This document shows positions 49,657-58,469 of a DNA stretch of 64,000 bases, piece after piece. The DNA is from Halieaceae bacterium (GTDB lineage: Bacteria > Pseudomonadota > Gammaproteobacteria > Pseudomonadales > Halieaceae): positions 186,001-250,000 of the forward strand of contig CACCPA010000001.1 of NCBI GenBank assembly GCA_902547755.1, written 5' to 3'. Both the position numbers and the translations under genes were made by a program. Each line of letters begins with the position of its first letter. Position 1 is the first letter of the stretch. The notes beneath the pieces were generated by a model. It saw nothing but the letters and a program-made list of their open reading frames with translations. It ran no database searches and was not told the origin of the DNA.

Positions 49657-49860
49657 GGTTTGAACTCATTTCGAAAAAGGTCGGCTGGTCACATTTTGTT
49701 CATTAATCCGTGGTGTCATTGAGTGGTCGAGCGCGCATCATTCTAAGTCTACTGAACTCACTGCCGCCGCCAGACACCTCACTTGAAAACGGCTTTGCGC
49801 AAAGCGAAGCAACCAATGCTGATGACTAAAACTAAGTAACACTAAGTTCTGGAGGTAAAC

Positions 49861-50253
49861 ATGACAGAGTACGAAGCATGGACATTAATGGCCGCATTCT
49901 TTACTAGCAACGCAGTATTTTTCTTGGGCTTAATAGTCGCTGTTTGGCTTGGTTTCAGAATGTCCAACAACATTTATGAAGCTGGTAACTCACCGATGAT
50001 AGCAAAGGCACTGACCACCGCATATTGCCTAAGCGTGGCTTTCTTTATGTTTATCAACCTGTCCGGGAACGTTTCGCTTTTAAATGATTTTGCGGCGATT
50101 TTCTCACAGTTAGCCGAAAATACCGAAATATCTGAAGCGGCGCGGCGACTTGCTGACACTGACACAACGGTACAAAACATCGTCAACCTTGTGTTCGTTC
50201 TATCAATAATCGTCTTCCAAATGGCAGGTGTTTGGATGAAAAAATCTGACTAA
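49861..50253 (+). CDS. Small membrane protein, paralogue of 29963-30355
   Basis: 130 residues, same length as the chromosomal copy, so the two align without gaps (roughly half identical by eye). MTEYEAWTLMAAFFTSN, VAVWLGFR, YCLSVAFFMF and FQMAGVWMKK are conserved. About four membrane helices. GGAGG lies 7 bp before the ATG. It is the first cargo gene, followed by its own terminator. Unknown function. Confidence 0.75.
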   Translation: MTEYEAWTLMAAFFTSNAVFFLGLIVAVWLGFRMSNNIYEAGNSPMIAKALTTAYCLSVAFFMFINLSGNVSLLNDFAAIFSQLAENTEISEAARRLADTDTTVQNIVNLVFVLSIIVFQMAGVWMKKSD

Positions 50254-50280
50254 TTGTAGCTAAAACTGATCGTTTTACAG

Positions 50281-50303
50281 GCGCCATACGTGGCGCTTTT
50301 TTT
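50281..50303 (+). terminator. Terminator of the 130-residue protein gene
   Basis: GCGCCA, loop TACG, TGGCGC and seven T residues, 27 bp after the stop. Confidence 0.88.
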
Positions 50304-50328
50304 GCCTATACCTTCCCTTCTAATTGGC

Positions 50329-50433
50329 GCAGTAGTTACCCGCCAGATACATCAGAAGCTAATTTGTAAAAATAGGTCTATAGAAACAGGGCCGTGGTTG
50401 CTGTTTGCAGACTGCTATTGGTTCTAGGCAGAA
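50329..50433 (+). repeat. Island repeat copy 2 (long form, hairpin absent)
   Basis: Begins at GCAGTAGTTACCCGCCAGAT and runs through the 3' extension to GGTTCTAGGCAGAA. The 5' hairpin part is missing. Confidence 0.75.
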
Positions 50434-50656
50434 GAATTGATGAAACAAAAAAGCATCCCACCCCAAACCCGCATGGGTCGGAGTAAGCCTTAGCGGTTTA
50501 CAATAAAATTGCTAACGAATAGGTAACACAAAAGCAAATAGAGCAAATTAAAAAAATTGGTCCTCCCTGCTCCAAGGCTGTAACAAGAAACTCAGTCATT
50601 ACTGCCCCCCTCCGTTACAGAAGCCTCTGTCGAGGCACAACGGGAAGGCACTTTTC

Positions 50657-50704
50657 ATGGCAATAGGTAAAACTTATCGCGTCACTGAAATAACCGGGTC
50701 CTGA
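50657..50704 (+). pseudogene. Possible dodecin N-terminal remnant
   Basis: ATG after GGGAAGG encodes MAIGKTYRVTEITGS and then a stop. This closely resembles the start of dodecins (KTYRVTEIVGTSP), small flavin-binding proteins. The following bases show no continuation that I can trust. Short match, so low confidence. Confidence 0.35.
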
Positions 50705-50977
50705 TTGTCGTCGTTTAAATACTCTTGATTCTGTAAGGGCGCATTTAAAAACTAGAGATGGGGGAAATATATCGGTGTAAACGTAGCTTAATGGTTTGGA
50801 CATCGGAGCGACATTTACAGACCGTAACCTAACTTTGGGCAGCGACAAGCCTCAATATGCGCGGCTGCGTCGATATTGATCGAAAGGTGTTCTGGCTAAC
50901 AGTAGAGGGCGCTTTTCGGCTCTATTGAGATGAAAATCAGCTTTACAAGCGCCGCCACATGAGGCCGCGGCTTTTAA

Positions 50978-52657
50978 GTGCTTTCTGCTGGTGGCGCCAG
51001 TGAATATCAACATTTCCTGCCGCTCACGAAACCGTTTGTGCGGCTATGGAGATCTCAGACTTTGACCGATCGTAATGTTCTCGACGACAAGCTTAACTTG
51101 GTTGTAGCGGGTCTGTTGTTGGCAACTACGATAATCTTTTGTTTTTGGGGTTTAGGGACGATTGACCGCGAACAGACTACCTTGTTTCTTGTCGCTGCTG
51201 GTTTTGGATTATTCATGGCATTTAGTATTGGTGCTAATGATGTAGCAAACTCATTCGGAACTTCTGTTGGAGCCGGCACTTTAACGATGAGGCAAGCACT
51301 CGTTATTGCCGCTGTTTTTGAAGTCAGTGGTGCTGTTTTAGCGGGGGGCGCGGTAACGGAAACAATCCGAAAAGGAATCGTCGATCTAGGGCCTCTGTCA
51401 GTCTCTACGGGTGTGGATCCTCTAGATTTTGTTCATATCATGTTATCCGCTTTGCTTTCGGCGGCACTTTGGCTGACCCTAGCAACCTCGCGCGGATGGC
51501 CGATATCTACAACACATTCCATCATAGGCGGTATCGTAGGCAGCTCACTTACGCTGGGCGCTCTCTCGCTCAGCCTTACAGACGCTTCTTCGCTCATTAA
51601 TTGGGATCAAATTGTTTTAATAGGCGCCTCTTGGATACTTTCACCCCTATTGGGGGGGAGCGCTTCGTTCATTGTTTATGGACAGATTAAGCGGCACGTC
51701 CTGACGTATAACAGCAAAGTTAGCGCGCGCCTTGAAGACATTGATCGAAGCCGTGCGGAAGTGATGAAAGCTCATCAAACTCGTTTCGCCGAGCAGCCTT
51801 TGGAGGTGAGAACATTAACAACAGCGGCAATTGCTCGCGATGCAGCACTCGCATCAACACTCACTGATGATACGCCGCGTCCAGCTCTCTTCGAGTCGCG
51901 CCTTTTTAAAAATCTACAGAAGTTGAAGGCTGACGAGGAAGATATCGAGTCTCATAAAGCGCTGACGGTAATGGTTCCCATTATTGCCGCAGCTGGATCA
52001 TCGATTTTAACGGCGATGCTTCTGTTTAAGGGGCTCAAAAATACTGATGTGTCATTCTCTACGTTTGACGGGCTCCTAGTGGTCAGCATGGTGTCGGCCC
52101 TAGTATGGGTCGCGACAATGATATTGGCGCGCTCTATGCGGACAATTGCATTGGATAGAGCAACTTTTGTTCTGTTTTCCTGGATGCAGGTGTTCACTGC
52201 GGCGGGGTTCGCGTTCTCACACGGATCAAACGATATTGCGAATGCAATTGGCCCGTTTGCCGCGATTTTAGATGTTCTTCAGTCGGGTGAAATCGCCAGT
52301 GAGACAGTTGTACCGCCCGCCGCGATGATTAGCTTTGGCGTGGCGATGGTTGGTGGGTTATGGTTTTTAGGCAGAGATGTCATCTACACCGTGGGCACTC
52401 AATTAACCAAAATGCATCCAGCATCGGGCTTTAGTGCAGAGTTAAGTGCAGCCTCTGTAGTTTTAGTTGCATCCACATTTGGTCTGCCGGTATCTAGTAC
52501 ACACATTCTCGTTGGAGCAATTTTGGGTATTGGCATTGTTAATAGATCTACCAATTGGCAACTCATGAAACCTATTGCACTGGCGTGGATCGTGACGTTA
52601 CCCATGACTACGCTGCTAAGTGCCGTTATTTTTGGCTTACTCCCGCTCGCCCTTTGA
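50978..52657 (+). CDS. PiT-family inorganic phosphate transporter
   Basis: 559-residue phosphate permease with about ten helices. It has the two PiT signature repeats, GANDVANSFGTSVGAGTLT near residue 90 and HGSNDIANAIGPFAAIL near 415, and TTHSIIGGIVGSS and SSTHILVGAILG. A large central hydrophilic loop (about 240-330) is typical of longer members. The start is GTG at 50978; the first 15 residues are uncertain. It is an island cargo gene, alone between repeat copies 2 and 3. Confidence 0.92.
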   Translation: MLSAGGASEYQHFLPLTKPFVRLWRSQTLTDRNVLDDKLNLVVAGLLLATTIIFCFWGLGTIDREQTTLFLVAAGFGLFMAFSIGANDVANSFGTSVGAGTLTMRQALVIAAVFEVSGAVLAGGAVTETIRKGIVDLGPLSVSTGVDPLDFVHIMLSALLSAALWLTLATSRGWPISTTHSIIGGIVGSSLTLGALSLSLTDASSLINWDQIVLIGASWILSPLLGGSASFIVYGQIKRHVLTYNSKVSARLEDIDRSRAEVMKAHQTRFAEQPLEVRTLTTAAIARDAALASTLTDDTPRPALFESRLFKNLQKLKADEEDIESHKALTVMVPIIAAAGSSILTAMLLFKGLKNTDVSFSTFDGLLVVSMVSALVWVATMILARSMRTIALDRATFVLFSWMQVFTAAGFAFSHGSNDIANAIGPFAAILDVLQSGEIASETVVPPAAMISFGVAMVGGLWFLGRDVIYTVGTQLTKMHPASGFSAELSAASVVLVASTFGLPVSSTHILVGAILGIGIVNRSTNWQLMKPIALAWIVTLPMTTLLSAVIFGLLPLAL

Positions 52658-53025
52658 CCAACAAGCTGATCAAACGCTTTGGCCATAAGGTTTCTATGGA
52701 GTTTTAAGTTATTAAAATGTGGCGGAAGAGGTAGGAGTCCGACCCATATTTTCCACCATATATAAATCAATAACTTAGGCGTCTGTCTTGACCTGTTGAC
52801 AGCATAAATTGTAGCAGCCGATGTAGCAAACCTGAGCAAAAATCAGGGGTGGGGCGGGTAAAACGTTATCACTGTCGCAGTAGTTACCCGCCAGATACAT
52901 CAGAAGCCAATTTAAAGAGAGTAGGCCTTTAGAATCAGGGTCATGATTGCTAGCGTTACACTGATGTTGGTTTTGGGTAGATACATTTAAGGATAATTTG
53001 CATCTGGCGGTTTAGTTTGTGGTGA
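52658..53025. other. Island spacer with repeat copy 3 and tRNA-like scar
   Basis: 368 bp. Contains repeat copy 3 and, at 52720-52756, a stretch resembling the reverse complement of a tRNA 3' end (TGGCGGAAGAGG...) followed by an AT-rich piece like the island end (ATATAAATCAATAA). No gene seen. Confidence 0.45.
52877..52983 (+). repeat. Island repeat copy 3 (long form, hairpin absent)
   Basis: GCAGTAGTTACCCGCCAGAT followed by the extension through CAGGGTCATGATTGCTAGC to TTTGGGTAGATA. Confidence 0.75.
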
Positions 53026-54372
53026 TTATTCCTTTCCCACCAACTTAGGCTTCTGGTGCTTCACATAAATGGATCCGGCTTGCGCGAACCAAATAAGTGT
53101 CAGGGCAGTGCCCATTATCCAACCAATCCAATATCCAGACAGACTGTGATAGACAGATAGGGCATACCCTGTGGGCATAGCGACTACCCAAAGACCTATA
53201 AAGCGCCCTGAAAAGACAACCCTCGTTCGTTCTAAGCCTAACAAAAATCCTTGGCCAGCTAGTGCTATATCGTCCAGCACCTTTAGGAACAAAATACAGA
53301 AGCATATCTGCAGCCACAGCGTCTTCGTATCGCCATCTATCGAATAGGCAACCGCAATCTCGTTCCTGAAAAAATAAAGCGCTAGTAACATGGGAAAAGA
53401 CGTCATTAACACTACGTAGTGCGATGTCCTCCGGACCGATTTCAGTCCCACCAAGTCCCCAGCCCCCAAGGCCTGTCCAACCAGAATGGACGTTGCCGTC
53501 ATGAAACCAAAAGAAAATACATGGCTCAAATAAAAGACGTTCCATGCAACATTGTGGACCGCCAATTGTTCGGCACCCATAGATGCTATGAAAATAATCA
53601 ACACAGCTCCAAACAATTGGATTGAACCCTCGTTAAGACCTATGGGAAACCCAATATTAAAGATACGTCGCAAATAAGGTACGTCGAGTGATCCAGTAAA
53701 CTCCGTAAACGTGAGCGAGCGAAAGTCTTCTTGAAGCAGTAGTAAGATTGAAAAAACGAACTTAGTTAACATCGCCAACAAAAAAGAATAAGCAATACCA
53801 GCAGATCCCATCGCAACAAACCCAGCATTTCCAAGCGCAATTAGCCAAGTAACCAAAACCATGGCTATGAAGGCTCCGGCACTTACTGCGGCAGGCCAAA
53901 AAGTCCGCCCAGCCCCATTGGAAATGAAAATAATTGCACAGGCTAAAAGGTCGAGTGGAACACCCCAAATTGCAATCGAAAGGAACTCCTTCACCAATGG
54001 TGATATTTCTTCGGAGGTAGTTATTAAGGGAAGCAGTGCTTCAAGCGATGTCAACGCAATGACCGCTATTATCGAAAGAACCGAGGCTATTACCAATGCA
54101 CTTCTCAAAAGCGAAGGTAACTCCGAGGATAGGTTGCCAGCCCCTTTTAAATTAGCCGTGATAGGAATAATTGCACTCAAGAGCGTGAAGAAAAAGACGA
54201 CTGTCGTGACTATCAACGTCAGCGTAAAACCCAGTGCCGCTAATTCTTGAACAGAAAAACTGCCAGCGACCATCATCGCAACCGCAAACATCCCGATAGT
54301 GCAGACATTGACGAACGCCAGAGGTGCTGCCAACTTTATTAGATCGATTGCTAAGGGCTTCGAGAAATGCAC
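53026..54372 (-). CDS. MATE-family efflux transporter
   Basis: 448 residues, about 12 membrane helices in two similar halves. The start PLAFVNVCTIGMFAVAMMVAG and the second-half start GFPIGLNEGSIQLFGAVLI are in the MATE/NorM pattern. It probably exports cationic compounds using Na+ or H+. It is the only transporter read leftwards here, between repeat copies 3 and 4. Confidence 0.85.
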   Translation of the reverse strand: MHFSKPLAIDLIKLAAPLAFVNVCTIGMFAVAMMVAGSFSVQELAALGFTLTLIVTTVVFFFTLLSAIIPITANLKGAGNLSSELPSLLRSALVIASVLSIIAVIALTSLEALLPLITTSEEISPLVKEFLSIAIWGVPLDLLACAIIFISNGAGRTFWPAAVSAGAFIAMVLVTWLIALGNAGFVAMGSAGIAYSFLLAMLTKFVFSILLLLQEDFRSLTFTEFTGSLDVPYLRRIFNIGFPIGLNEGSIQLFGAVLIIFIASMGAEQLAVHNVAWNVFYLSHVFSFGFMTATSILVGQALGAGDLVGLKSVRRTSHYVVLMTSFPMLLALYFFRNEIAVAYSIDGDTKTLWLQICFCILFLKVLDDIALAGQGFLLGLERTRVVFSGRFIGLWVVAMPTGYALSVYHSLSGYWIGWIMGTALTLIWFAQAGSIYVKHQKPKLVGKE

Positions 54373-54787
54373 GAATTATTGCTCCATAAGTCGCAAGAAG
54401 GACGCGAACAGTGCAACACTTTCGCTACATTTTAGTTAAACATGACAAACTACGTGACATAGCTTGGTAAGCCCCCTCTCGAACTGCGGCTCCTCAGTTT
54501 CCGTCAAGTGGCCAAAACATGCAGTGCGGTGTGCCTTAATAATGTCTTTAGAAACAGGGCTATGATTGCTGTCAGGCGACTGCTGATTGGTAGTAATAAA
54601 TAGAGCAGAACAGCTCTTATCTTCTTCACCAGAAATACTCTCTCGGTTTTAAAAAAATAGCATTTACAACGCCTTTCGCTATCTTTGTGTCGAGATACGG
54701 GGTTTTCAGCGTGACTAATCATCACATTAGAAATTTCGGACGGCACCCTTTAGGCAAATTGTAAATCATGAATTTAGGAGCAGATAA
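54373..54787. other. Island spacer with repeat copy 4
   Basis: 415 bp between divergent genes. It contains the repeat copy 4 extension (54545-54596), presumably promoters of both neighbours, and AGGAG before 54788. An 80-codon minus-strand frame overlaps the repeat and is not credible. Confidence 0.5.
54545..54596 (+). repeat. Island repeat copy 4 (extension only)
   Basis: TCTTTAGAAACAGGGCTATG through ATTGCTGTC to CTGATTGGTAGTAA. Matches the 3' part of copies 1-3; the core is absent. Confidence 0.65.
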
Positions 54788-55156
54788 ATGGTTAAGATGG
54801 TAATTTTGTTGGCCGCCGCACTTCTTGCGGTAAGCTATATGATTTATGACAGTAATCAGGTAACGATATTTCTCGAACTTAAGCCGCCATTCTTTGTCTT
54901 GGCGGGCGGAGTCGCGATGTTTTTTGCGGTTCCCGCGGATCGTGAAAATCTATTGATCGAGCGATTAGAGGCATTCAGAAACGGATGCATACTCTTCGGA
55001 GTGATAGGGGTTTTAATCGGCTTTATTGCCATTATGGCGAGTATGGACAATCCAAAGATGCTTGGCCCCGCCATCGCTTTACTGACGCTCCTTTGGGCCG
55101 TTTGTCTCAATTACATCGCCAAGTTGGTGGTTATCAGTAAATCTAATGGCGGCTAA
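54788..55156 (+). CDS. MotA/PomA-like miniature membrane protein
   Basis: 122 residues with four hydrophobic segments. The second half, IGVLIGFIAIMASMDNP followed by GPAIALLTLLWAVCLNYIAK, mirrors the TM3-TM4 segment of MotA/PomA (GTLIGLxxMLxxMDDP, then IGPAMAVALLTTLYG). The first half resembles the MotA TM1-TM2 start. The long cytoplasmic loop of MotA is missing. AGGAG lies 7 bp before ATG. It may be a minimal proton-channel-like protein. Similarity is by eye. Confidence 0.55.
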   Translation: MVKMVILLAAALLAVSYMIYDSNQVTIFLELKPPFFVLAGGVAMFFAVPADRENLLIERLEAFRNGCILFGVIGVLIGFIAIMASMDNPKMLGPAIALLTLLWAVCLNYIAKLVVISKSNGG

Positions 55157-55171
55157 TACTGAGTAATGTTT

Positions 55172-55600
55172 ATGAAAAGCTTGATGTTAGCTTTTTCCAT
55201 CTTAATCACCTTCTCAGTATCTGCACAAACAGTTCAAGACGGCGACAGCATCATCAGAGGAGACGGTGTCCGCGTTCGTCTGTACGGCATCGATGCTCCT
55301 GAGAAAGACCAGCCGTATGGCAGAGAGGCCAGAAAAGTCCTCAAGCAATACATGCCCCTCGTTGCCAACATGAAGCAGTACGATGAAGACCGCTACGGGC
55401 GTCTTATTGTTGAGCTATTCACTGAGGACAACAAAAGCATCAACGCCGCCATGATCTGCTCAGGTGCTGCATGGTGGTACGAGTATTACGCTCCTGACAG
55501 GCCACAATTCAAACAATGTCAGGAAGATGCTCAGAAGGCTAAGCGTGGCTTATGGGCTGACGAAGATCCTATACCGCCGTGGAGTTGGAGGAGGCGTTAA
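55172..55600 (+). CDS. Secreted thermonuclease-like protein (SNase family)
   Basis: About 142 residues with a signal peptide (MKSLMLAFSILITFSVSA). The staphylococcal-nuclease core follows: DGDSIIRGDGVRVRLYGIDAPE (active-site Arg and Asp/Glu), YGREARKVL and DRYGRLIVEL (second Arg), ending in KRGLWADEDPIPPWSW. It is probably a periplasmic or secreted calcium-dependent nuclease. An ATG at 55166 is an alternative start. Confidence 0.88.
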   Translation: MKSLMLAFSILITFSVSAQTVQDGDSIIRGDGVRVRLYGIDAPEKDQPYGREARKVLKQYMPLVANMKQYDEDRYGRLIVELFTEDNKSINAAMICSGAAWWYEYYAPDRPQFKQCQEDAQKAKRGLWADEDPIPPWSWRRR

Positions 55601-55618
55601 CTGCTGATCACCCCGGGG

Positions 55619-55668
55619 GCTATCGCATTGATCCGATAGCAGCAGTTACCTGCCAGATATATTAGAGG
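55619..55668 (+). repeat. Island repeat copy 5 (core)
   Basis: 50 bp: GCTATCG-CATTGATC-CGATAGC (perfect 7-bp stem, 8-nt loop), then AGCAGTTACCTGCCAGATAT to ATTAGAGG. It begins 18 bp after the nuclease stop. Confidence 0.85.
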
Positions 55669-55734
55669 AGAACCAGCTCCGCTCGCCACTATGGATTACG
55701 CTATATGCAACTCTACGTGACGGGACTTAATAAG

Positions 55735-56271
55735 ATGAAAAATCTCTCCATAGCGTTATGTATTGGGCTGTTGCTTAGTAGTTGCGTATCACCCGAAATC
55801 GCCTACGAGGAGCAACAGAAAAAGAATCAATGTATCGCAAGTGGCGGTCGAGTTTTAGAAAACGAAATTTGGCCTGAATTGATGCGTCGATGCATTCCTG
55901 CTCACCAGTGGAAAGAATCCGATAGAAAAATCGCGGAATGCAAAGCCCAAGGTAATTACTATCGGGTCGATTACGAAGGTCTGTTCCAAGGCTGCTATTT
56001 ACCAACTCCCGTGGTCGCGACCCAGCCTGTTGAGGCATACAACCCATTCGACAGCGCACCTTCATGCCTGTTTTGCCGACTGCAAGAGAACAATGGAGAC
56101 CGCTATAGACCAACAACAAGCTATCCAAGTGCACGAACAGATTCTGATTGGGACTGGGACTATCAGCCGGGTAATGGCCAATGGGTCTGCAGAGGTATTC
56201 AGACAGGTCAATATGCTGCAATTTCTAACTGCGCGTACGATATCAAAGACGATAATCGGTGGCTTGGGTAA
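55735..56271 (+). CDS. Unknown lipoprotein
   Basis: 178 residues starting MKNLSIALCIGLLLSSCVS, with a lipobox LSSC (Cys about 17). The mature part has several Cys (QCIASGG, RRCIPAHQW, GCYLPTP, SCLFCRL, VCRGI) suggesting disulfides, and a Tyr/Pro/Gln-rich centre. No recognised family. It is the first gene of the island central region. Confidence 0.6.
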   Translation: MKNLSIALCIGLLLSSCVSPEIAYEEQQKKNQCIASGGRVLENEIWPELMRRCIPAHQWKESDRKIAECKAQGNYYRVDYEGLFQGCYLPTPVVATQPVEAYNPFDSAPSCLFCRLQENNGDRYRPTTSYPSARTDSDWDWDYQPGNGQWVCRGIQTGQYAAISNCAYDIKDDNRWLG

Positions 56272-56549
56272 CACCATTAAGTCATAGCCTTGATATCTGA
56301 ACGTGGTGTTTAGAAAAAGTTTTGGTGCGACTAATAAGTAGCAAAAACTAACGCGCCAACATCCCCAAGACCCGCATAAACCTGCGTTTCAGCGAAGAAG
56401 AGACGATAAAAAAGCTATTAATTCAATGACTTATGATTGGTGGTGTGGGCACCCGCATACGCACACACATCTTGAGTCGCGCTGATTTTATAAGCGAGTT
56501 GTCACAAATTTCTCTCTTGAAGCAATGTTCATTTCAACCAAGTCAGCAA

Positions 56550-57011
56550 TTATCCAGCTCGCAGGGAAATCAGAAGATTGATGAACATTAAGGGGATGTA
56601 GGTTAAAACCAGTAGTAAAGCTGGAAGCCAAAAAGCTTTCCAAAATATTACCCACGTCGGAGGTGGCTTGTGTAACCAATGCTCCGCGGGTGACTCTCGA
56701 TAATAGAACACCGTAACTTTATAGCCTTTGGGATATTCCTTTCGCATTTTATCTTCGAATTCAGAGCCAAGCGTCCAGGCGGGTAAACCGCGATTAAAAG
56801 AGCCAAAGTAGCGCATACCAGAGACGGAATAGCCGTAAGAAATAATGACGTACCCACCGCCTTCAGACTGCACATAACCAACGTCGACAACGCTTCCAGT
56901 CACGACATCATCACCCAAAGTGGCGGGCCATCTTTTTGTATAACGGTCGTAAGTCCATAGAGCGAACATGACTGCTAAGACAGCTTGTATGGCGTAAATG
57001 ATTTTCGTCAT
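56550..57011 (-). CDS. DUF3592-like membrane protein
   Basis: About 153 residues with a helix at each end (6-25 and 120-150) and a beta-rich soluble part between (GSVVDVGYVQSEGGGYVIISYGYSVSG, KVTVFYYRESP). This resembles DUF3592 proteins. The ATG at 57011 or 57017 could be used; no clear binding site is seen. It is read leftwards with the two following genes. Confidence 0.55.
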   Translation of the reverse strand: MTKIIYAIQAVLAVMFALWTYDRYTKRWPATLGDDVVTGSVVDVGYVQSEGGGYVIISYGYSVSGMRYFGSFNRGLPAWTLGSEFEDKMRKEYPKGYKVTVFYYRESPAEHWLHKPPPTWVIFWKAFWLPALLLVLTYIPLMFINLLISLRAG

Positions 57012-57040
57012 TAGCACGTTAAATGAAATTGATTTCCTTA

Positions 57041-57442
57041 TCAGTCATTTGCTCTTAGAAATCTCACGGCCTCATTTTCTTGCTTCTTATCTTCAAATTT
57101 ATATATCACTTCGAGTCTCCGACAAATTCCATCAACCCCCCTCGTAACACACACTCTGGTAAGCCCTGGCCTCAGATTTCTTTCGCCAATGTCCACACTA
57201 TCGTTTCTATAAAAGCCTGGCGCGTTGAAGACTAAGAGATAGGCTTCTCGACCGCGCGTTCTAACAATTACTGATTGTCTGTCCGCGTCGCGAAAACGTT
57301 GGAACTCAAAATCGAATACTTGCTCCAAAGGCTCTAACCCCAGCTGAGAGTACCTCTCTGGTAACCCATCTGAATCCTCATCTACGGAGGCACAACTCAC
57401 AGACAACAAAATTGACGCGCAAATTAACAAGTGTTTTTTCAT
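57041..57442 (-). CDS. Small lipoprotein, DUF6491-like
   Basis: 133 residues with signal MKKHLLICASILLSVSCAS and lipobox SVSC (Cys about 17). SVIVRTRGREAYLLVFN and CVTRGVDGICRRLEVIY recall DUF6491 proteins of unknown function. The family link is from memory and tentative. It lies between the DUF3592-like gene and the next secreted protein, all leftward. Confidence 0.55.
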   Translation of the reverse strand: MKKHLLICASILLSVSCASVDEDSDGLPERYSQLGLEPLEQVFDFEFQRFRDADRQSVIVRTRGREAYLLVFNAPGFYRNDSVDIGERNLRPGLTRVCVTRGVDGICRRLEVIYKFEDKKQENEAVRFLRAND

Positions 57443-57619
57443 AAATTCATTGATCCCTCACAAACTGAAAATTCAGTGTAGGAAGGAAATTCAGAAAAAT
57501 CACAATTCGGCTGCCAGTGCAATTTGAGGTAGAAGGAATAGCAAACTGATGAAATATTTCATAGACATCTCCATTAGTTCATTGCCCCCGTAAATGTGTG
57601 AATTCTTACAAAAGCATAC

Positions 57620-57946
57620 TTAAATTTTGAACTTCCTCTGATCAATTACTGGCAAAACGTTACCGGTGAAAACACACATAATTTGGGCTTGAGACGCATC
57701 TGAAGATGTAGAAACGGTAGTGGGGTCACAAACTCGAGCAAAGTTCTCAAACATTTCAAGCACTTTATTTTTCCCCGTTCGCGCGACCAAAAAGTCTCCT
57801 CTTTTCACATCTGGGTAAATTATTTTGCCATCTTTTATGAATTTAAGGGCGTGCACGTTGTGGACTGTGGGTTCAGGTTGAGCGAAAGTCTGCGTAGAAA
57901 AAGTAAGCAAACAGACAATTGGAATTAGTAAAGCAACGCGAAACAT
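57620..57946 (-). CDS. Small secreted protein, unknown
   Basis: 108 residues with signal peptide MFRVALLIPIVCLLTFS and cleavage near TFAQ. Mature part about 85 residues with Cys near VCDPTTV and IMCVFTG. The start at 57946 has GAGG about 9 bp upstream; longer starts add non-conserved sequence. No family recognised. Confidence 0.5.
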   Translation of the reverse strand: MFRVALLIPIVCLLTFSTQTFAQPEPTVHNVHALKFIKDGKIIYPDVKRGDFLVARTGKNKVLEMFENFARVCDPTTVSTSSDASQAQIMCVFTGNVLPVIDQRKFKI

Positions 57947-58075
57947 GAATAAGATCCTCATATCAATGCTGTTGATCTTAGTCCTAGCACAAAACGACGC
58001 TCCGCGATATTTGTCAAATTGACCCCCAAGAGATGAGCCGCGCACACTACGTTTCTTGTGGAAGAACCCCAGTAG

Positions 58076-58294
58076 GGAAGTAGCGGTTATACCCACGAAA
58101 ACATCAAGTGGGAGTTCAACTCATCGGGCTTCATAGTTGAGGAGGATTTTGATGAATGGCCACTCAATGAAGCTCGTCAAAAAGACGCATTTCAGCTATC
58201 CCATGATGTCGATCGGCCCAGTCCACGGGATGTGAAGCACGTGATGTACTATTTCAACGAAGGCAGTGAACTCTGGGATTCTGACGACTCGTAA
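58076..58294 (+). pseudogene. 5'-truncated gene fragment
   Basis: An open frame of 72 codons after a TAG, with no usable start. The composition looks coding: YTHENIKWEFNSSGFIVEED, then LSHDVDRPSPRDVKHVMYYF, ending GSELWDSDDS. It is probably the 3' end of a gene cut off at its left side. Repeat copy 6 begins 36 bp downstream. The family is unknown. Confidence 0.45.
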
Positions 58295-58330
58295 TGACAA
58301 CCATAGTGGCTAGCACCGATGCCAAAACAT

Positions 58331-58380
58331 CCTCTAATGCATCTGGCAGGTAACTACTGCTATCGGATCAATGCGAAAGC
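58331..58380 (-). repeat. Island repeat copy 6 (reverse)
   Basis: 50 bp reading on the minus strand GCTTTCG-CATTGATC-CGATAGC then AGTAGTTACCTGCCAGATGC to ATTAGAGG. The hairpin has one changed base relative to copy 5. Confidence 0.85.
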
Positions 58381-58469
58381 CGCTCCCAATGTGTTGAAAC
58401 TTTAAAAATTTGCAAAGCTAAGAGAGTGTGTCCTACGTTGGTAAAACTGCAACAATGCGAGTCGGTCAA

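Larger units (their letters stand above)
49313..49860. other. Island left end without gene
   Basis: 548 bp holding the arm sites, one long repeat copy (49528-49656) and the leader of the first cargo gene. No convincing ORF on either strand. Confidence 0.6.
50254..50977. other. Island spacer with terminator, repeat and dodecin remnant
   Basis: 724 bp holding the terminator, repeat copy 2 and a possible dodecin 5' remnant. I see no complete gene. A 77-codon minus-strand frame at 50615-50848 has no support. Confidence 0.6.

Noticed and set aside
53045-53545. 166-codon minus-strand frame
   Set aside because: Overlaps the MATE transporter in another frame; the real gene has a clear family pattern.
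54504-54746. 80-codon minus-strand frame
   Set aside because: Lies over repeat copy 4 and has no binding site or family features.
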